The notes: generated by a model from the letters alone, not told the origin. A DNA stretch of 64,000 nucleotides from Methanomassiliicoccales archaeon (GCA_026394375.1 JAPKYJ010000027.1:62001-126000); one strand, 5' to 3'; numbered from the stretch's first letter, positions 21,981 to 31,851 are shown. Numbers and translations are program-made.

Positions 21981-22811
21981 TCATCGACCGCCCTTTCCTC
22001 TTCTCTGAGCGGAGAGCTGAACGATCATCTCCCTCGCGCCGTTCTCCGGGGCGGGCGTCTCGCTGATGATGGTCAGCTCACCTTTCCAGCCCCCCAGTGC
22101 GCGCACGAGCAAAGAGAAATCCGGCTGCCTCTCGCCCAGGGTCAGGTGCCTTCGCTCTCCTGCCTCGGTGAACTCGATGCACGAGTAGTGGGAGTGCAGT
22201 CTTCTGTTGCACATCGAACCTGCCTCTTCGAGCACGGCCCGGAATCGCTCCACCGAATCTAGGCTACCTCCAGAGCGGGCGTGCAGATGGGCGAAGTCCA
22301 CCACCGGCACCACCCCCTGCAGCTGGGAGGAGACGCCGGCGATCTCGGCCAGCGTGCCCCAGGACCCCCGCTTGCCCGTGGTCTCCAGGCCCAAGAGCAC
22401 CTCCTCCATCCCCTCCTGCTCCATGGTCCGCCGGCATTCCCTCAATCCGGTCAGAACCGCCCTGGTCGCTTTGCTCGGTTCACCGCCAGAATAGGAGGCG
22501 GCGTGGATGACCACCACGTACGCTTTCATCAGATGCGCCAGGCGAACGCTCTTCAACACCCATTCCCTGCTCTTGCGCACGGTCTCCGGGTTGAGGGAAT
22601 TGAAGTTGATGTAGTACGGTGCATGGACGCTCAGCAGTACGCCTAGCTCGTTCGCCCTATTCCCCAGGGCAATGGCCTTGTCCTCGGCCATGCGCGCCTG
22701 GCGCACGAACTGCACCTCCAGGGCGTTGAAGCCGAGCTTCGCGCAGCGCTCCACCGCATCCACCGGCCCCTTGCTGCCCTCAGGATAGCCGGCCGGTCCC
22801 ACCCGGATCAT
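21981..22811 (-). CDS. nfo: Endonuclease IV-like AP endonuclease (TIM barrel)
   Basis: The family cleaves the phosphodiester bond 5' to abasic sites in base-excision repair. The start MIRVGPAGYPEGS and the later segments LGFNALEVQFVR, LLSVHAPYYINFNS, VVIHAASYSGG, VLLGLETTGKRGSWGT, VVPVVDFAHLHAR and HSHYSCIEF follow the archaeal endonuclease IV pattern, with His/Glu/Asp metal ligands spread over the barrel. The long open frame upstream to 23318 is only the antisense of the next gene. The ATG at 22811 is chosen because family homology begins there. It is divergent from 22908, with an AT-rich stretch (GAGTTTAAATTGG) in between that could hold both promoters. An OGG1-type glycosylase gene lies 1.4 kb away. 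Confidence 0.85.
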   Translation of the reverse strand: MIRVGPAGYPEGSKGPVDAVERCAKLGFNALEVQFVRQARMAEDKAIALGNRANELGVLLSVHAPYYINFNSLNPETVRKSREWVLKSVRLAHLMKAYVVVIHAASYSGGEPSKATRAVLTGLRECRRTMEQEGMEEVLLGLETTGKRGSWGTLAEIAGVSSQLQGVVPVVDFAHLHARSGGSLDSVERFRAVLEEAGSMCNRRLHSHYSCIEFTEAGERRHLTLGERQPDFSLLVRALGGWKGELTIISETPAPENGAREMIVQLSAQRRGKGGR

Positions 22812-22907
22812 ATGGATAAAATCCCTAGGGGCGCTATTAATCTTCGCTCCAGATAGACCGGCGCAAGAGTTTAAATTGGACGAGGACATGTTTCGTGAAG
22901 GGTAGGC

Positions 22908-23396
22908 ATGAAGCCGGAGATCGAGGCAGTGCGCATCGAGATGCCGCAGGACGCGAACGTCATCATCGGCCAGACGCATTTCATCAAGAGCGCGGAGGAC
23001 CTCTACGAGGCGATGGTGAACTCCGTTCCGGGGATCAGATTCGGCATAGCCTTCAACGAAGCCTCCGGGCCACGGCTGATAAGAACAGAGGGCAATGATG
23101 AAGAGCTCGTGCAATGCGCCACCAAGAACGCCCGCGCCATCGGGGCGGGGCATCTGTTCGTGGTGGTCATCCGCAACGCCTATCCCGTGAACGTGCTCGA
23201 CCGTATCAAGCACGTGCCGGAGGTGTGCACCGTCTTCTGCGCCACCGCTAATGACCTGGAGGTGCTGGTGGCCAGGACCGAGCTGGGTCGGGGAGTGATC
23301 GGCGTGGTGGACGGGCAATCGCCCCTGGGAGTGGAGAACGATGAGAACGCCAAAGAAAGAAAAGAGTTCCTTCGCAAGATCGGCTACAAGCGCTGA
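22908..23396 (+). CDS. Adenosine-specific kinase family protein (PF04008)
   Basis: The 162-residue product matches the small archaeal/bacterial family first described as adenosine-specific kinase: [56 protein letters not shown] and [12 protein letters not shown]. The family forms compact trimers; a kinase activity was inferred from nucleotide binding and its physiological role is uncertain. The ATG at 22908 follows a TATA-like TTTAAATTGG by about 30 bp. The last 56 bp overlap the methyltransferase gene in another frame, so the two are likely translated from one message. Confidence 0.85.
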   Translation: MKPEIEAVRIEMPQDANVIIGQTHFIKSAEDLYEAMVNSVPGIRFGIAFNEASGPRLIRTEGNDEELVQCATKNARAIGAGHLFVVVIRNAYPVNVLDRIKHVPEVCTVFCATANDLEVLVARTELGRGVIGVVDGQSPLGVENDENAKERKEFLRKIGYKR

Positions 23397-24165
23397 GGAA
23401 CGCGAGCCTCTGGACGAGTACGAGCAATCGGCGAAGTACTACGACGTGTGGTATGAGGACTTCACCGAAGATGTAGGCTTCTACCAGGGCCTGGCCGAGC
23501 GCACTGGCGGCCCAGTATTGGAGTGCATGTGCGGGACCGGACGGATCATGATACCCCTGGCAGACGCGGGATTCGAGCTCACCGGTGTCGATCGCAGCTC
23601 GGCCATGCTGGACATCCTGACGGCCAAGCTCGATCTGATCGGAGGAAGGGTGGAGCGCAACATCGACATCATCCAAGGGGATGTACGCACGTTCAAGACC
23701 TCTCGGAGGTTCCGCCTGGCCGTCGTCCCGTTCAATTCCTTCTTGCACCTGCTGACGCGCAAGGAGCAAGAAGAGACGCTCAAGAACATCTGGGGGCATT
23801 TAGAGAAGGGAGGCTTGCTTTCCATCAGTGTCTTCAATCCTCGCCTGGATAGGCCCGAGGGCCTGATGAGGCACCGGGGCACCAAGATCACGTCCAAGGG
23901 GGAGGTCATCTCCAAGTTCGAGGCCCAGTCCTTCGACACCACCAATCAGACGACGACGGTACATTACTTCTACGACATCTCCCGCCAGGACAAGGAGTTC
24001 CGTCGCGTGACCACCAGCATGAGGTTGCGTTTGCTCTTCTATCAAGAGGCGGTGGAGATGCTGCAGAATGCCGGCTTCGACGTCATCGAGACCTACGGCG
24101 ACTACGCCCTCTCGCCCTTCCGCAAGAACAGCGAGCTGATGGCTTTCGTGGCAAGGAAGCTCTAG
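23341..24165 (+). CDS. SAM-dependent methyltransferase
   Basis: The SAM site is seen as [19 protein letters not shown], followed by [13 protein letters not shown] and a [17 protein letters not shown] segment, the usual class I pattern. The N-terminal [22 protein letters not shown] is typical of the Methyltransf_25 group. The substrate is unknown. The ATG at 23341 overlaps the previous gene by 56 bp; it is the only ATG before the conserved part, so a non-ATG start further in is possible but not needed. Its stop TAG is followed directly by the ATG of the glycosylase gene, which points to coupled translation. Confidence 0.82.
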   Translation: MRTPKKEKSSFARSATSAEEREPLDEYEQSAKYYDVWYEDFTEDVGFYQGLAERTGGPVLECMCGTGRIMIPLADAGFELTGVDRSSAMLDILTAKLDLIGGRVERNIDIIQGDVRTFKTSRRFRLAVVPFNSFLHLLTRKEQEETLKNIWGHLEKGGLLSISVFNPRLDRPEGLMRHRGTKITSKGEVISKFEAQSFDTTNQTTTVHYFYDISRQDKEFRRVTTSMRLRLLFYQEAVEMLQNAGFDVIETYGDYALSPFRKNSELMAFVARKL

Positions 24166-24972
24166 ATGGACCTGGGACCGATCGACCTGGACCTTACCCT
24201 GGACTGTGGACAGGCGTTCCGTTGGAGACGGGACGGGGACACGTGGGTGGGAGCAATTCGAGGGAACGTCGTCCGCCTGCAGCAGCGTAGATCGAAGGTC
24301 GACGTGGAAGCTGAGATCTCATCCAGAGAGCTGGCGGCGTACTTCCGCCTCGACGACGAACTCGAGGAGATGGAGAACGAACTGGCCCAAGATGCCTACG
24401 TGCGGAAGCTGATGGAGCGTTTTCCAGGACTACGACTGCTGCGGCAGGAGCCCTGGGAGTGCGCCGCTTCTTTCGTCCTGGCCACCAACGCCAACGTCCC
24501 TCGCATCAAGAAGATGATCGAGAGCGTTTGCCGGACGTACGGCACGGAGATCGAACCGGACCTTTTCTCCTTCCCCACGCCCGAACAGATCGTCCAAAGT
24601 GAGAGGGAGGCGCAATCATGCGGGCTTGGCTACCGCTGCCAGAGATTCGTGCAGTTCGCCGTTTCTGGCGTTCGCGGCGAGCTGAGGTTCGAGCGGTGGA
24701 AAAAGGTTCCATACGAGCAGTGCGTCGCAGAGCTGAAGCGCTTCCACGGCATCGGGGACAAGGTGGCCGATTGCATAGCCCTCTTCTGCTTGGACCACCT
24801 GGAGGCGTTCCCGGTGGACGTGCGCATCAAGCGGGTCATGAGCTCGAAGTATGCGGTCGAGGGCTCATACGAGAAGGTGAACGGTTGGGCCAGATCGCAC
24901 TTCGGAAGATACGCTGGCTACGCCCAGGAATACCTGTTCTTAACAGAGGATGCCAGACGGTCGAGACGATAG
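24166..24972 (+). CDS. ogg: 8-oxoguanine DNA glycosylase, OGG1 type
   Basis: This bifunctional glycosylase family removes 8-oxoguanine and cuts the backbone by beta-elimination. The N-terminal domain has LTLDCGQAFRWRR, typical for OGG1. The helix-hairpin-helix is FHGIGDKVADCIALFCLD with the catalytic Lys in GIGDK, and the catalytic Asp lies in FPVDVRIKRV. The length of 268 residues is that of archaeal/bacterial OGG1. It starts immediately after the preceding stop (TAG then ATG). Together with endonuclease IV at 21981-22811 it would serve the same base-excision repair path. It is convergent with the HTH regulator gene, with seven bases between the stops. Confidence 0.92.
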   Translation: MDLGPIDLDLTLDCGQAFRWRRDGDTWVGAIRGNVVRLQQRRSKVDVEAEISSRELAAYFRLDDELEEMENELAQDAYVRKLMERFPGLRLLRQEPWECAASFVLATNANVPRIKKMIESVCRTYGTEIEPDLFSFPTPEQIVQSEREAQSCGLGYRCQRFVQFAVSGVRGELRFERWKKVPYEQCVAELKRFHGIGDKVADCIALFCLDHLEAFPVDVRIKRVMSSKYAVEGSYEKVNGWARSHFGRYAGYAQEYLFLTEDARRSRR

Positions 24973-24979
24973 AAGTGGA

Positions 24980-25357
24980 TCAGGTGTCGATTTGGCAGCT
25001 GACGCATTGGGGCGCCCTGACACCAGTGTGGGTCTCGTAGACCTTGACCAGCATGCCGCTCTTCTTTACCATCTCGCAGATGCGACAGGTCTCGGTGACG
25101 ATGTCCGAGCCGTTGATCATGCGCGCGGCGGAGGCCTCGACCTCCTTCTTGAAGTCCTCGTATTTCCCGCTGTTCTCGATCTCCTTGCTGGTACCCCTCT
25201 TGGCCTTGAGGTACTGAGAGATGGCCGCGTCCGTAACGCCAAAGCGTCTGGCCACCTCCGCCTGGCTCAGGTGGTGCTTGTCGACAAGCTCCCGGGCCAG
25301 CTCCCTCCTGATCGAGGGCAGGACATACCAAACGATCAGTTCGCACGGGATCTTCAT
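24980..25357 (-). CDS. HTH transcriptional regulator with cysteine pairs
   Basis: A Cro/XRE-like helix-turn-helix is visible: LSQAEVARRFGVTDAAISQYLKAK after a leading helix. The C-terminal half holds CRIC and CVSC pairs that could bind a metal or Fe-S cluster. This is the archaeal COG2522-type predicted regulator. The ATG at 25357 (MKIPCELIVWYVLPSI) fits the family start; the open frame to 25414 adds a poorly supported extension. A minus-strand TATA-like CTTAAATATC lies about 25 bp upstream. It is divergent from thi4, 147 bp away. A role in thiamine or sulfur/iron control is only suggested by position. Confidence 0.8.
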   Translation of the reverse strand: MKIPCELIVWYVLPSIRRELARELVDKHHLSQAEVARRFGVTDAAISQYLKAKRGTSKEIENSGKYEDFKKEVEASAARMINGSDIVTETCRICEMVKKSGMLVKVYETHTGVRAPQCVSCQIDT

Positions 25358-25504
25358 GAAAGCGCAAATGGGGTTAACGATATTTAAGAGATTTGACGCG
25401 AAACTGAAACGCACGGGAGTGGCTGCGAGGATTCAAATATTCACAATCGTTTACAGAGGGCCTAAATCCTCTTCCTCGATATAGGACGGAGGACGTGAGC
25501 TTCC

Positions 25505-26278
25505 ATGCCGATTGACGAGATAATGGTCACGCGCAAGATCGTCGAACGCTATTCCCGAGAGTTCCTTGAGAATTTGGATGTGGATGTGGTCATCGCTGGC
25601 GCTGGACCGGCCTCGCTCACCGCGGCCCGCTATCTGGCCACGGGCGGCAAGAAGGTCGTCATCTTCGAGCGCAAGCTCACTCCGGGCGGCGGCATGTGGG
25701 GGGGCGGCATGACCTTCCCCGTAATCGTGGTGCAGGAGGAGTCCAAGTCATTGCTGGAAGAGATCGGCGTGCGCCTTGAGGATGCGGGGGATGGATACCA
25801 CACCGCCGATTCCGTAGAAGCTTCCGCCAAGCTGATCGCCTCCGCCCTGGATGCGGGAGCGAAGCTCTACAACAACATCACGGTGGAGGACGTGATGATC
25901 CGCCAGGACCGGATCTGCGGCGTGGTCATCAACTTCAGCGCCGTAGAGGTCGCCAGGCTGCACGTGGACCCACTGGCCATCCGTTCCAAGTACGTAATCG
26001 ATGGCACCGGCCACCCGGCAGAAGTGGTGAACGTGGTCGTGCGCAAGGTGGGCCGTCTGAACACGCCAACTGGCCGCATCGAGGGCGAGAAGAGCATGTG
26101 GGCGGAGGTGGGTGAGTTCATGACCGTGGAGAACACCGTCGAGGTGTATCCGAACCTCTACGTCACGGGCATGGCCTGCAACGCGGTCATGGGCGCCCCG
26201 CGCATGGGGCCCATCTTCGGCGGCATGCTGCTGTCCGGGCGCAAGGTGGCACAGTTGATACTGGACCGAAAAGAGTGA
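25505..26278 (+). CDS. thi4: Thiazole synthase Thi4 (archaeal His type)
   Basis: Thi4 makes the thiazole moiety of thiamine from NAD (or ribose-1,5-bisphosphate in archaeal versions) and glycine. The FAD/NAD site is DVVIAGAGPASLTAARYL, followed by the glycine-rich GGGMWGGGM. Later motifs are RLHVDPLAIRSK, DGTGHPAEV and the C-terminal GMACNAVMGAPRMGPIFGGM. At the position of the sulfur-donating cysteine of yeast Thi4 there is His153. This marks the catalytic type that takes sulfur from free sulfide with iron rather than sacrificing its own cysteine. The start ATG has GGAGG and GTGAG upstream, and a TATA-like CAAATATTC lies near 25434. It is divergent from the HTH regulator. Confidence 0.95.
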   Translation: MPIDEIMVTRKIVERYSREFLENLDVDVVIAGAGPASLTAARYLATGGKKVVIFERKLTPGGGMWGGGMTFPVIVVQEESKSLLEEIGVRLEDAGDGYHTADSVEASAKLIASALDAGAKLYNNITVEDVMIRQDRICGVVINFSAVEVARLHVDPLAIRSKYVIDGTGHPAEVVNVVVRKVGRLNTPTGRIEGEKSMWAEVGEFMTVENTVEVYPNLYVTGMACNAVMGAPRMGPIFGGMLLSGRKVAQLILDRKE

Positions 26279-29200
26279 TCAGTCCTCGCCCGGGTGGGTG
26301 AGCTCGTAGAACTCCTCCACCTCCCATTCTGGCGTCTCGTTCGCCTCTGCCTCCTTGAGGACCAGGCCTATCTCGCGAAGATGCTTCCGCACCGATTCCT
26401 TCAGGTCTTGTTCACCCTGCATCTCGAACATGATGAGGTCGCTGCCCTTCTTGCGCGCCCGGAACATGCCCACCATCTCCGGACCTCGGAAGAGGACGTA
26501 GCACCAGGTTCCGAACCGCTCTTTCACCTGCGGTTGGATATAGTACCATAGGTTGTCCATGGGAGTGAGCACGAACTCCTCCTTCGACAACGGTCCGATC
26601 TTCTCGATCTCGCTGGCGAGCGCCCAATGCATGGTCTGATCATCCTGCATCAGGAACCCTTTGACCAGGAGACCTTCGTCCTCCAGCTCGGCCAGTATCG
26701 AGCGCAGGTCGCGCATGCGCAGCTCGAACTTCATGAAGCGGGAGAGGTTCTCGGCGCTGAAGAGCCCGAAGTTGCGGAAGAGCAGGTGGACCACCTCCTT
26801 CTGTGCCTCGCGCTGCGTGAGCTTGCTTTCGGTTGAGGCGCGGATGCGGTTCGCCCCGTCCAGGTAGATCCGCGAACCTTGGTGCAGTCGGCGCATCGCC
26901 TCCTTCGTCCTCCTCTCGCCCACGGGTGAGAGGTCGAAGAGCCTGCGTTTGGAGATCGTCCCCGACTCGATGATGATCTGCAGCAGGGAGCGCATGTCCT
27001 GGTCCAGGGGAACGGATTTCGCCTTGGAGTAGAGGGACATGTGCTCCGAGGTGGTGTAGAGGGTGAACTCCGGAATGCCGACGCCGCGGACCAGGAACCC
27101 CTGTTCAGCCAGTTTCTTCAACGGTACCTTCACCTTGGAGCGAAGGAAGGCATCCGCCTCGGAGCGTAGTCCTCCCGTGGACTTGACCGCTTCCAGGATG
27201 TTCCTGAACCGGCGCGAGCGCAGCACGCGCTGCTTCCGGAACACGTAGCTGAAGACCTGGTCATGGGTGAACACCTTGGCCGTGAAGCGACCCTTTACGT
27301 AGAGGCCGTTAGTGGCCACGTACCCTCCTTGCCGCAGGACCTCGTCCACCTCTGGAGGCACTTCGGCCGCATCCTTGCCCAATACCTCCCGCAGCCGGAC
27401 GACGTCGTAGCCCAGGAGCTTGTAGAAGGTCATCATCCGGTCGATGGCTACCAGCGCCGGAGCGAGCAGCTTGTCGTCATCCAGGTCCAAGGAGCGGACC
27501 TCCACGCATCCGCTCATGTTCCATTTCTCCGCCGCTCCGACCAGGCGCCCTTTGTGCAGGATGGGGAAGACCCAGCCGTCTCCGTAACGGGAGGCGATCT
27601 CCGCCCACATCGGCTGCACGGATGGATCGTAGAGCGAGACTATTTTCGTGCCTTCCTCGGAAGGAACGAAGGATTCCAAGCGCTCCGCCTCCTCCGCCAG
27701 CAGGTACATCTCGGTGTGCAGTTCGCTCACCGTGATGGTACTCACTTCCAGCTGGGAGAGCGCCCGTTTGACCTGATCGGGAGAGAAGCCAGTGTAGCCG
27801 GTCATGGCGAAGAGCGGCACTGGACCGTAGGCCAGTAGGAAGCGGCGCACCAGCTCTATGAGCGCGTCACCATCGAACTCCTTGGCCTCGAACGGCAGAT
27901 AGACGTTCTCCCGAGCCCACTCCTCCCCTTCGTCGTACTTCCGCACCACATACGTGTTCCGGTCCAGACGGTCGAGGCTCTCCTTCAGCTCCTCCTTTTC
28001 CAGGCCGAGCTCGGACATCAGTTGGCGCATGCTCATGCCCTGGTAGGAGGCGATCACGTTCAGAATGCGCTGGTCCTGCTCGCCGAGGCCGGCCATGCGA
28101 TAGGCCGCCACATAGAGAGCTGCATCCTCATCCAGCACGTAGCGGACCCGGGCGCGCCGGAAGCGACCCAGGAGCAACCGGCCGCTGGTGCGCAGCCGCT
28201 CCCAATCTCCCACATCGAAGGAAGGCACCCGACGGTGTATGTCCACCGGCATGCCCATCTCCCCGAAGAAGCGCACGCACTCCTCGATGCTCTGGAACGG
28301 CCCCTCCCCTTTTCTCCTGCGATAGGAGTCGATGGTCCGGGAATCGTAGACGCGTTGGCCCCCGGCCCTCAGGCGCAGGTGGTCCAGTTTGAGCATGTAT
28401 TGCGTCCGCTCGGAGATGACGAACCTTCCTTCGTCCATGATCTCCTCCGCCGTCAGGGCGGAGAGGGCGCTGGCGACCTCCGCCTCCTCTTGTCCGATGA
28501 CGAAAGCAACCTCATCTGCCGATGCCGGTCCGAACGCCCCCAGGAAGGTGATGATGGCCTTGTCCAGCGCCTCTTGCTTGGAGGTAAGCGCTATGTCCCT
28601 TCTTCGATAGCGCCACTTGCCTTCCTTGCGCGATGCCCGCCCGACCACTTGCATCGTTTCCAGCACGTGGAGGGCGCGCAGTGCCTTGTCGATGTCCACC
28701 CCCAACGTCTCAGCCACTTCCGCGGCCGAATGCGAGTCGGCAAGAAGCTCGAGCGCCTTCTTCTCTGTCTCACCCAGCTCTCGGTCCTTTGCCAGCAAAG
28801 GGGCGTAGGTGGAGAGGTCCTCGGAGGCGACGTAGTTGAGGTCGTCGATATGGACCGAGGCGATCTTTCCTTCCTCCAGCAGCTCCGAGGCCCATGCGTC
28901 CACGGTGGCCTTGTCCGGATCGGAGTAGGAGTATACGCTGCGCCCGCGCTCCTTGAAGATGTGCAGTGGGCCGGTGCGCTTGAGCAACGTCACCAGCTCA
29001 TCCTTGGTCGAAATGCGCCCGCGCTTCCTGGCGAAGTACGAGACAACCGCCTCCTGCTCGAACTCGAAGCGGTCCAGATCGCCCTCCATCACCCTTTCCA
29101 ACACTTTGCGATGCAATTCCTTCAACAGTGCAGACCGGTCCTCCATGAGCACTATGTCCGATATGCCCGCCAGCACGATGCTGTGCGCGAACGGCGAAGG

Positions 29201-31648
29201 AGTGGAGGAGAAATCGATGCACGCCACGTCCATCTGCCCTTTTTCGATGCCTTCCAACACTGCCCGAGCGTTGGCGAGGTCCATCACGTCCTCCAGGATT
29301 TCGCGGTATGTCTCGTCGATAACCGGAACGTGCTCCAGGTTGCTCAGGTAGTCAAGCAGATATCCCGAGCGGACCTGCTGCCGGTTGACGGACACCTGCC
29401 TGCCTTTGTAGTTGCGCAGTATCATGAAAGAGCGGGAGGCGGTGTGCCGGAACCTCTGCTTGAATATCTCCGAGTCCTTGATGGCCTTGCGCAATACTCC
29501 CTCGAGCTCGTCGCTCTTGACCAGGGAGCGCATGTCGGCCAGGGACACTTGACGCGGCACGCTGATCATGAAGGCGTCGTCCAGCACCGACACGGAAACA
29601 TTCGAACCGAGCTGCTGGGTGAGCTTGAAGGCGTACGCCCGGGAGAGAGCGTCGTTCACCCTTCTTCCGAAAGGGAAATGGAAGATGACGTTGTGATTGC
29701 CCCTCCGGTCCAGATAGCCTTCCACCGCCAACGTCCGATCGTTGGGAATGAGGTTCACGGCCGAGCGCTGCTCTTTGAAATAGGATACTATGGAACGCGC
29801 AGAACCCAGGTCGATGTCGAAATCGCGGCCCAGCCAATCGATGACTTCGTCCTCGGGCTCATCGAGACGCTCCGCCAGTTCCCTCCGGAAACGGGCGATC
29901 TCCACGCTGAGATCGAAGGAACGGGGCAGCATCTCGCCGGTCCAGGACGGCACAGTGGGCTTGCGGCCGGAGGCGGAGCGGGCGAAGGCCTTCATGCCCT
30001 TGGTCTTCAGATACTCGTAGGAGCGACCGCCGAGCACGAAGACGTCGCGAGGCGCCAGGCGCTCCACGAATTTCTCCGAGAGGTCGCCAACGAAGGCCCC
30101 ACGCTCGTTCACCACTTTGTAATTGGCCTCTTCCGGAATGGTGCCTAGGTTGAGGAAATAGATCATGCGCCCGCCCTTCTTCTTGCCGAAGCGCCCTTCA
30201 TCCTCGTCCAGCCATATCTTCGAGTAGACGCCCTCGAAGCCCTCCCGACTGCCTAGGTAGCGGAGCACTTCCAGGAAGCTCTGCTTGCTCAGGTTGCGAT
30301 AGCAATGCGAGCGTCGCACCACGTCGAAGGCCTCGTCCACCTCCCATCTTTTCTCGATGCTCATGCCCACGATGCTCTGCGCCAGCACGTCCAGGCAGTT
30401 CTCCGGTATGGTGACGCGATCTATGTTGCTGCGATGAGCTGCGCGGCAAAGCACAGCGCACTCGACCAGGTCGTCCATGTCGAAAACGATCATGCGACCT
30501 TTGGCGGTCTTCCCATGCGAGTGCCCGCTCCGGCCGACGCGCTGCATGCCCTTGGCCACGGACTTGGGCGAGCCTATCTGGCACACCAGGTCCACAAAGC
30601 CTATGTCGATGCCCAGCTCCAATGAGGTCGAGGAGACGACGCACCGGAGCTGCCCGGTCTTCAGCCGCTCCTCCACGTCCAGCCTCGTTTCTTTGGCCAG
30701 AGAGCCATGATGCGCCTCGATGCTCTCTATGCCCCGTTCCTTCAGTTTGTAGACCACGCTCTCTGTCCCGCTGCGGGTGTTGGTGAAGACGATGGTGGAG
30801 GTGTGCGAATCGATGAGCTCCTTCAGCAGGTCGTACATGCGGGAGTTCATGACCTCGTAGGAAAGGGTGGTCATGTCCTCCACGGGGCAGAGCACCTTCA
30901 GGTCCAGGTTCTTGCGCGTCTTGACCTCGACGATGTTCACGTCCCGCCCTTTGCCCTTGTCGTAACCGACCAGGAACTGGGCTATTTCTTCAATGGGAGC
31001 GAGAGTGGCCGAGAGACCGATGCGGGTGATCTGCTTCTTCACCTGATCCTGCAACCTCTCCAGAGTAAGGGAAAGGAAGACCCCGCGCTTGGAATCGCAG
31101 ATCTCGTGGATCTCGTCTACGATGAGATACTCGACCGAGGCGAACCTCTCCCGGAACTTGGGAGCGGCCAGGGCCAGCGCCAAGGACTCCGGGGTAGTGA
31201 TGAGGATGTGCGGAGGCCGCTTGAGCATCCGCTGCCTCTCGGCCTGGGGGGTGTCGCCCGTGCGCAGCCCCACCCTGATGCTTGGCATGTCGACGTGCTC
31301 TCTGCGCGCCAGCTCGGATATTTCGCGCAACGGCTCCTCCAGGTTGCGGTTGATATCGTTCGCCAGTGCCTTCAGGGGGGAAACGTAGACGGCGTAGATC
31401 TTTTCCTCCAGCTTCCCGGCCTTGGCACACTTGAACAGCTCGTTGATGATGCTCAGGAACGCGGTCATGGTCTTGCCTGAGCCAGTGGGCGAGGAGACGA
31501 GCACGTGCTCCCGCCGGTGGATTATCGGTATGGCGTATGACTGCGGTTCCGTGAGATCGCTGAACTTGGAGCTGAACCACTCCGCGATGAGCGGCTCCAT
31601 GAGGCCCATGACCTCTTGCTTCGTGCTCCTCTTCGCTACTCTCTCCAT
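26279..31648 (-). CDS. lhr: Long Lhr-type superfamily 2 helicase
   Basis: Lhr helicases are ATP-dependent 3'-5' translocases linked to repair. Counting from the upstream ATG at 31744, Walker A is SPTGSGKT (85-92), motif II is DEIH (210-213), and later motifs include GLSATLAP, TSLELGIDIG and QRVGRSGH. A winged-helix and Lhr core domain follow. Archaeal Lhr is usually about 850-950 residues; this one is about 1790-1820. Its second half contains several winged-helix segments and two copies of a beta-rich block with SLYDPSVQPMW and TPMDNLWYYI, like the AlkZ/HTH_42-type C-terminal region of bacterial Lhr. The preferred start is the ATG at 31648, with GAGG six bases upstream; 31744 is possible. It is convergent with thi4, the stops abutting. 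Confidence 0.9.
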   Translation of the reverse strand: MERVAKRSTKQEVMGLMEPLIAEWFSSKFSDLTEPQSYAIPIIHRREHVLVSSPTGSGKTMTAFLSIINELFKCAKAGKLEEKIYAVYVSPLKALANDINRNLEEPLREISELARREHVDMPSIRVGLRTGDTPQAERQRMLKRPPHILITTPESLALALAAPKFRERFASVEYLIVDEIHEICDSKRGVFLSLTLERLQDQVKKQITRIGLSATLAPIEEIAQFLVGYDKGKGRDVNIVEVKTRKNLDLKVLCPVEDMTTLSYEVMNSRMYDLLKELIDSHTSTIVFTNTRSGTESVVYKLKERGIESIEAHHGSLAKETRLDVEERLKTGQLRCVVSSTSLELGIDIGFVDLVCQIGSPKSVAKGMQRVGRSGHSHGKTAKGRMIVFDMDDLVECAVLCRAAHRSNIDRVTIPENCLDVLAQSIVGMSIEKRWEVDEAFDVVRRSHCYRNLSKQSFLEVLRYLGSREGFEGVYSKIWLDEDEGRFGKKKGGRMIYFLNLGTIPEEANYKVVNERGAFVGDLSEKFVERLAPRDVFVLGGRSYEYLKTKGMKAFARSASGRKPTVPSWTGEMLPRSFDLSVEIARFRRELAERLDEPEDEVIDWLGRDFDIDLGSARSIVSYFKEQRSAVNLIPNDRTLAVEGYLDRRGNHNVIFHFPFGRRVNDALSRAYAFKLTQQLGSNVSVSVLDDAFMISVPRQVSLADMRSLVKSDELEGVLRKAIKDSEIFKQRFRHTASRSFMILRNYKGRQVSVNRQQVRSGYLLDYLSNLEHVPVIDETYREILEDVMDLANARAVLEGIEKGQMDVACIDFSSTPSPFAHSIVLAGISDIVLMEDRSALLKELHRKVLERVMEGDLDRFEFEQEAVVSYFARKRGRISTKDELVTLLKRTGPLHIFKERGRSVYSYSDPDKATVDAWASELLEEGKIASVHIDDLNYVASEDLSTYAPLLAKDRELGETEKKALELLADSHSAAEVAETLGVDIDKALRALHVLETMQVVGRASRKEGKWRYRRRDIALTSKQEALDKAIITFLGAFGPASADEVAFVIGQEEAEVASALSALTAEEIMDEGRFVISERTQYMLKLDHLRLRAGGQRVYDSRTIDSYRRRKGEGPFQSIEECVRFFGEMGMPVDIHRRVPSFDVGDWERLRTSGRLLLGRFRRARVRYVLDEDAALYVAAYRMAGLGEQDQRILNVIASYQGMSMRQLMSELGLEKEELKESLDRLDRNTYVVRKYDEGEEWARENVYLPFEAKEFDGDALIELVRRFLLAYGPVPLFAMTGYTGFSPDQVKRALSQLEVSTITVSELHTEMYLLAEEAERLESFVPSEEGTKIVSLYDPSVQPMWAEIASRYGDGWVFPILHKGRLVGAAEKWNMSGCVEVRSLDLDDDKLLAPALVAIDRMMTFYKLLGYDVVRLREVLGKDAAEVPPEVDEVLRQGGYVATNGLYVKGRFTAKVFTHDQVFSYVFRKQRVLRSRRFRNILEAVKSTGGLRSEADAFLRSKVKVPLKKLAEQGFLVRGVGIPEFTLYTTSEHMSLYSKAKSVPLDQDMRSLLQIIIESGTISKRRLFDLSPVGERRTKEAMRRLHQGSRIYLDGANRIRASTESKLTQREAQKEVVHLLFRNFGLFSAENLSRFMKFELRMRDLRSILAELEDEGLLVKGFLMQDDQTMHWALASEIEKIGPLSKEEFVLTPMDNLWYYIQPQVKERFGTWCYVLFRGPEMVGMFRARKKGSDLIMFEMQGEQDLKESVRKHLREIGLVLKEAEANETPEWEVEEFYELTHPGED

Positions 31649-31851
31649 CTCATCCTCGATGCCTTGAAAGCGCGATTCATTGGCCGTGCCCCTATTACTA
31701 CCTTTCGGGGAGGTCGGCGGAGCCGGGCGAGGGACCTCTGGCATTCATTCTTTGAGAGGGTGCGTTCGAATACTCGTGAACTCCTTTCGTCAAGAACGAT
31801 CCGCTTATTTTAGCCGAGGGACACGGTCGACCGAGGACGATCGTCCTGGAG

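Noticed and set aside
22812-23318. N-terminal extension of the endonuclease IV gene to 23318
   Set aside because: The extra part is antisense to the adenosine-specific kinase gene and family homology begins at 22811.
28022-30148. 708-codon open frame on the plus strand
   Set aside because: It lies fully antisense to lhr, has a composition dominated by His, Leu, Val and Gln typical of an antisense frame, and has no recognisable domain.
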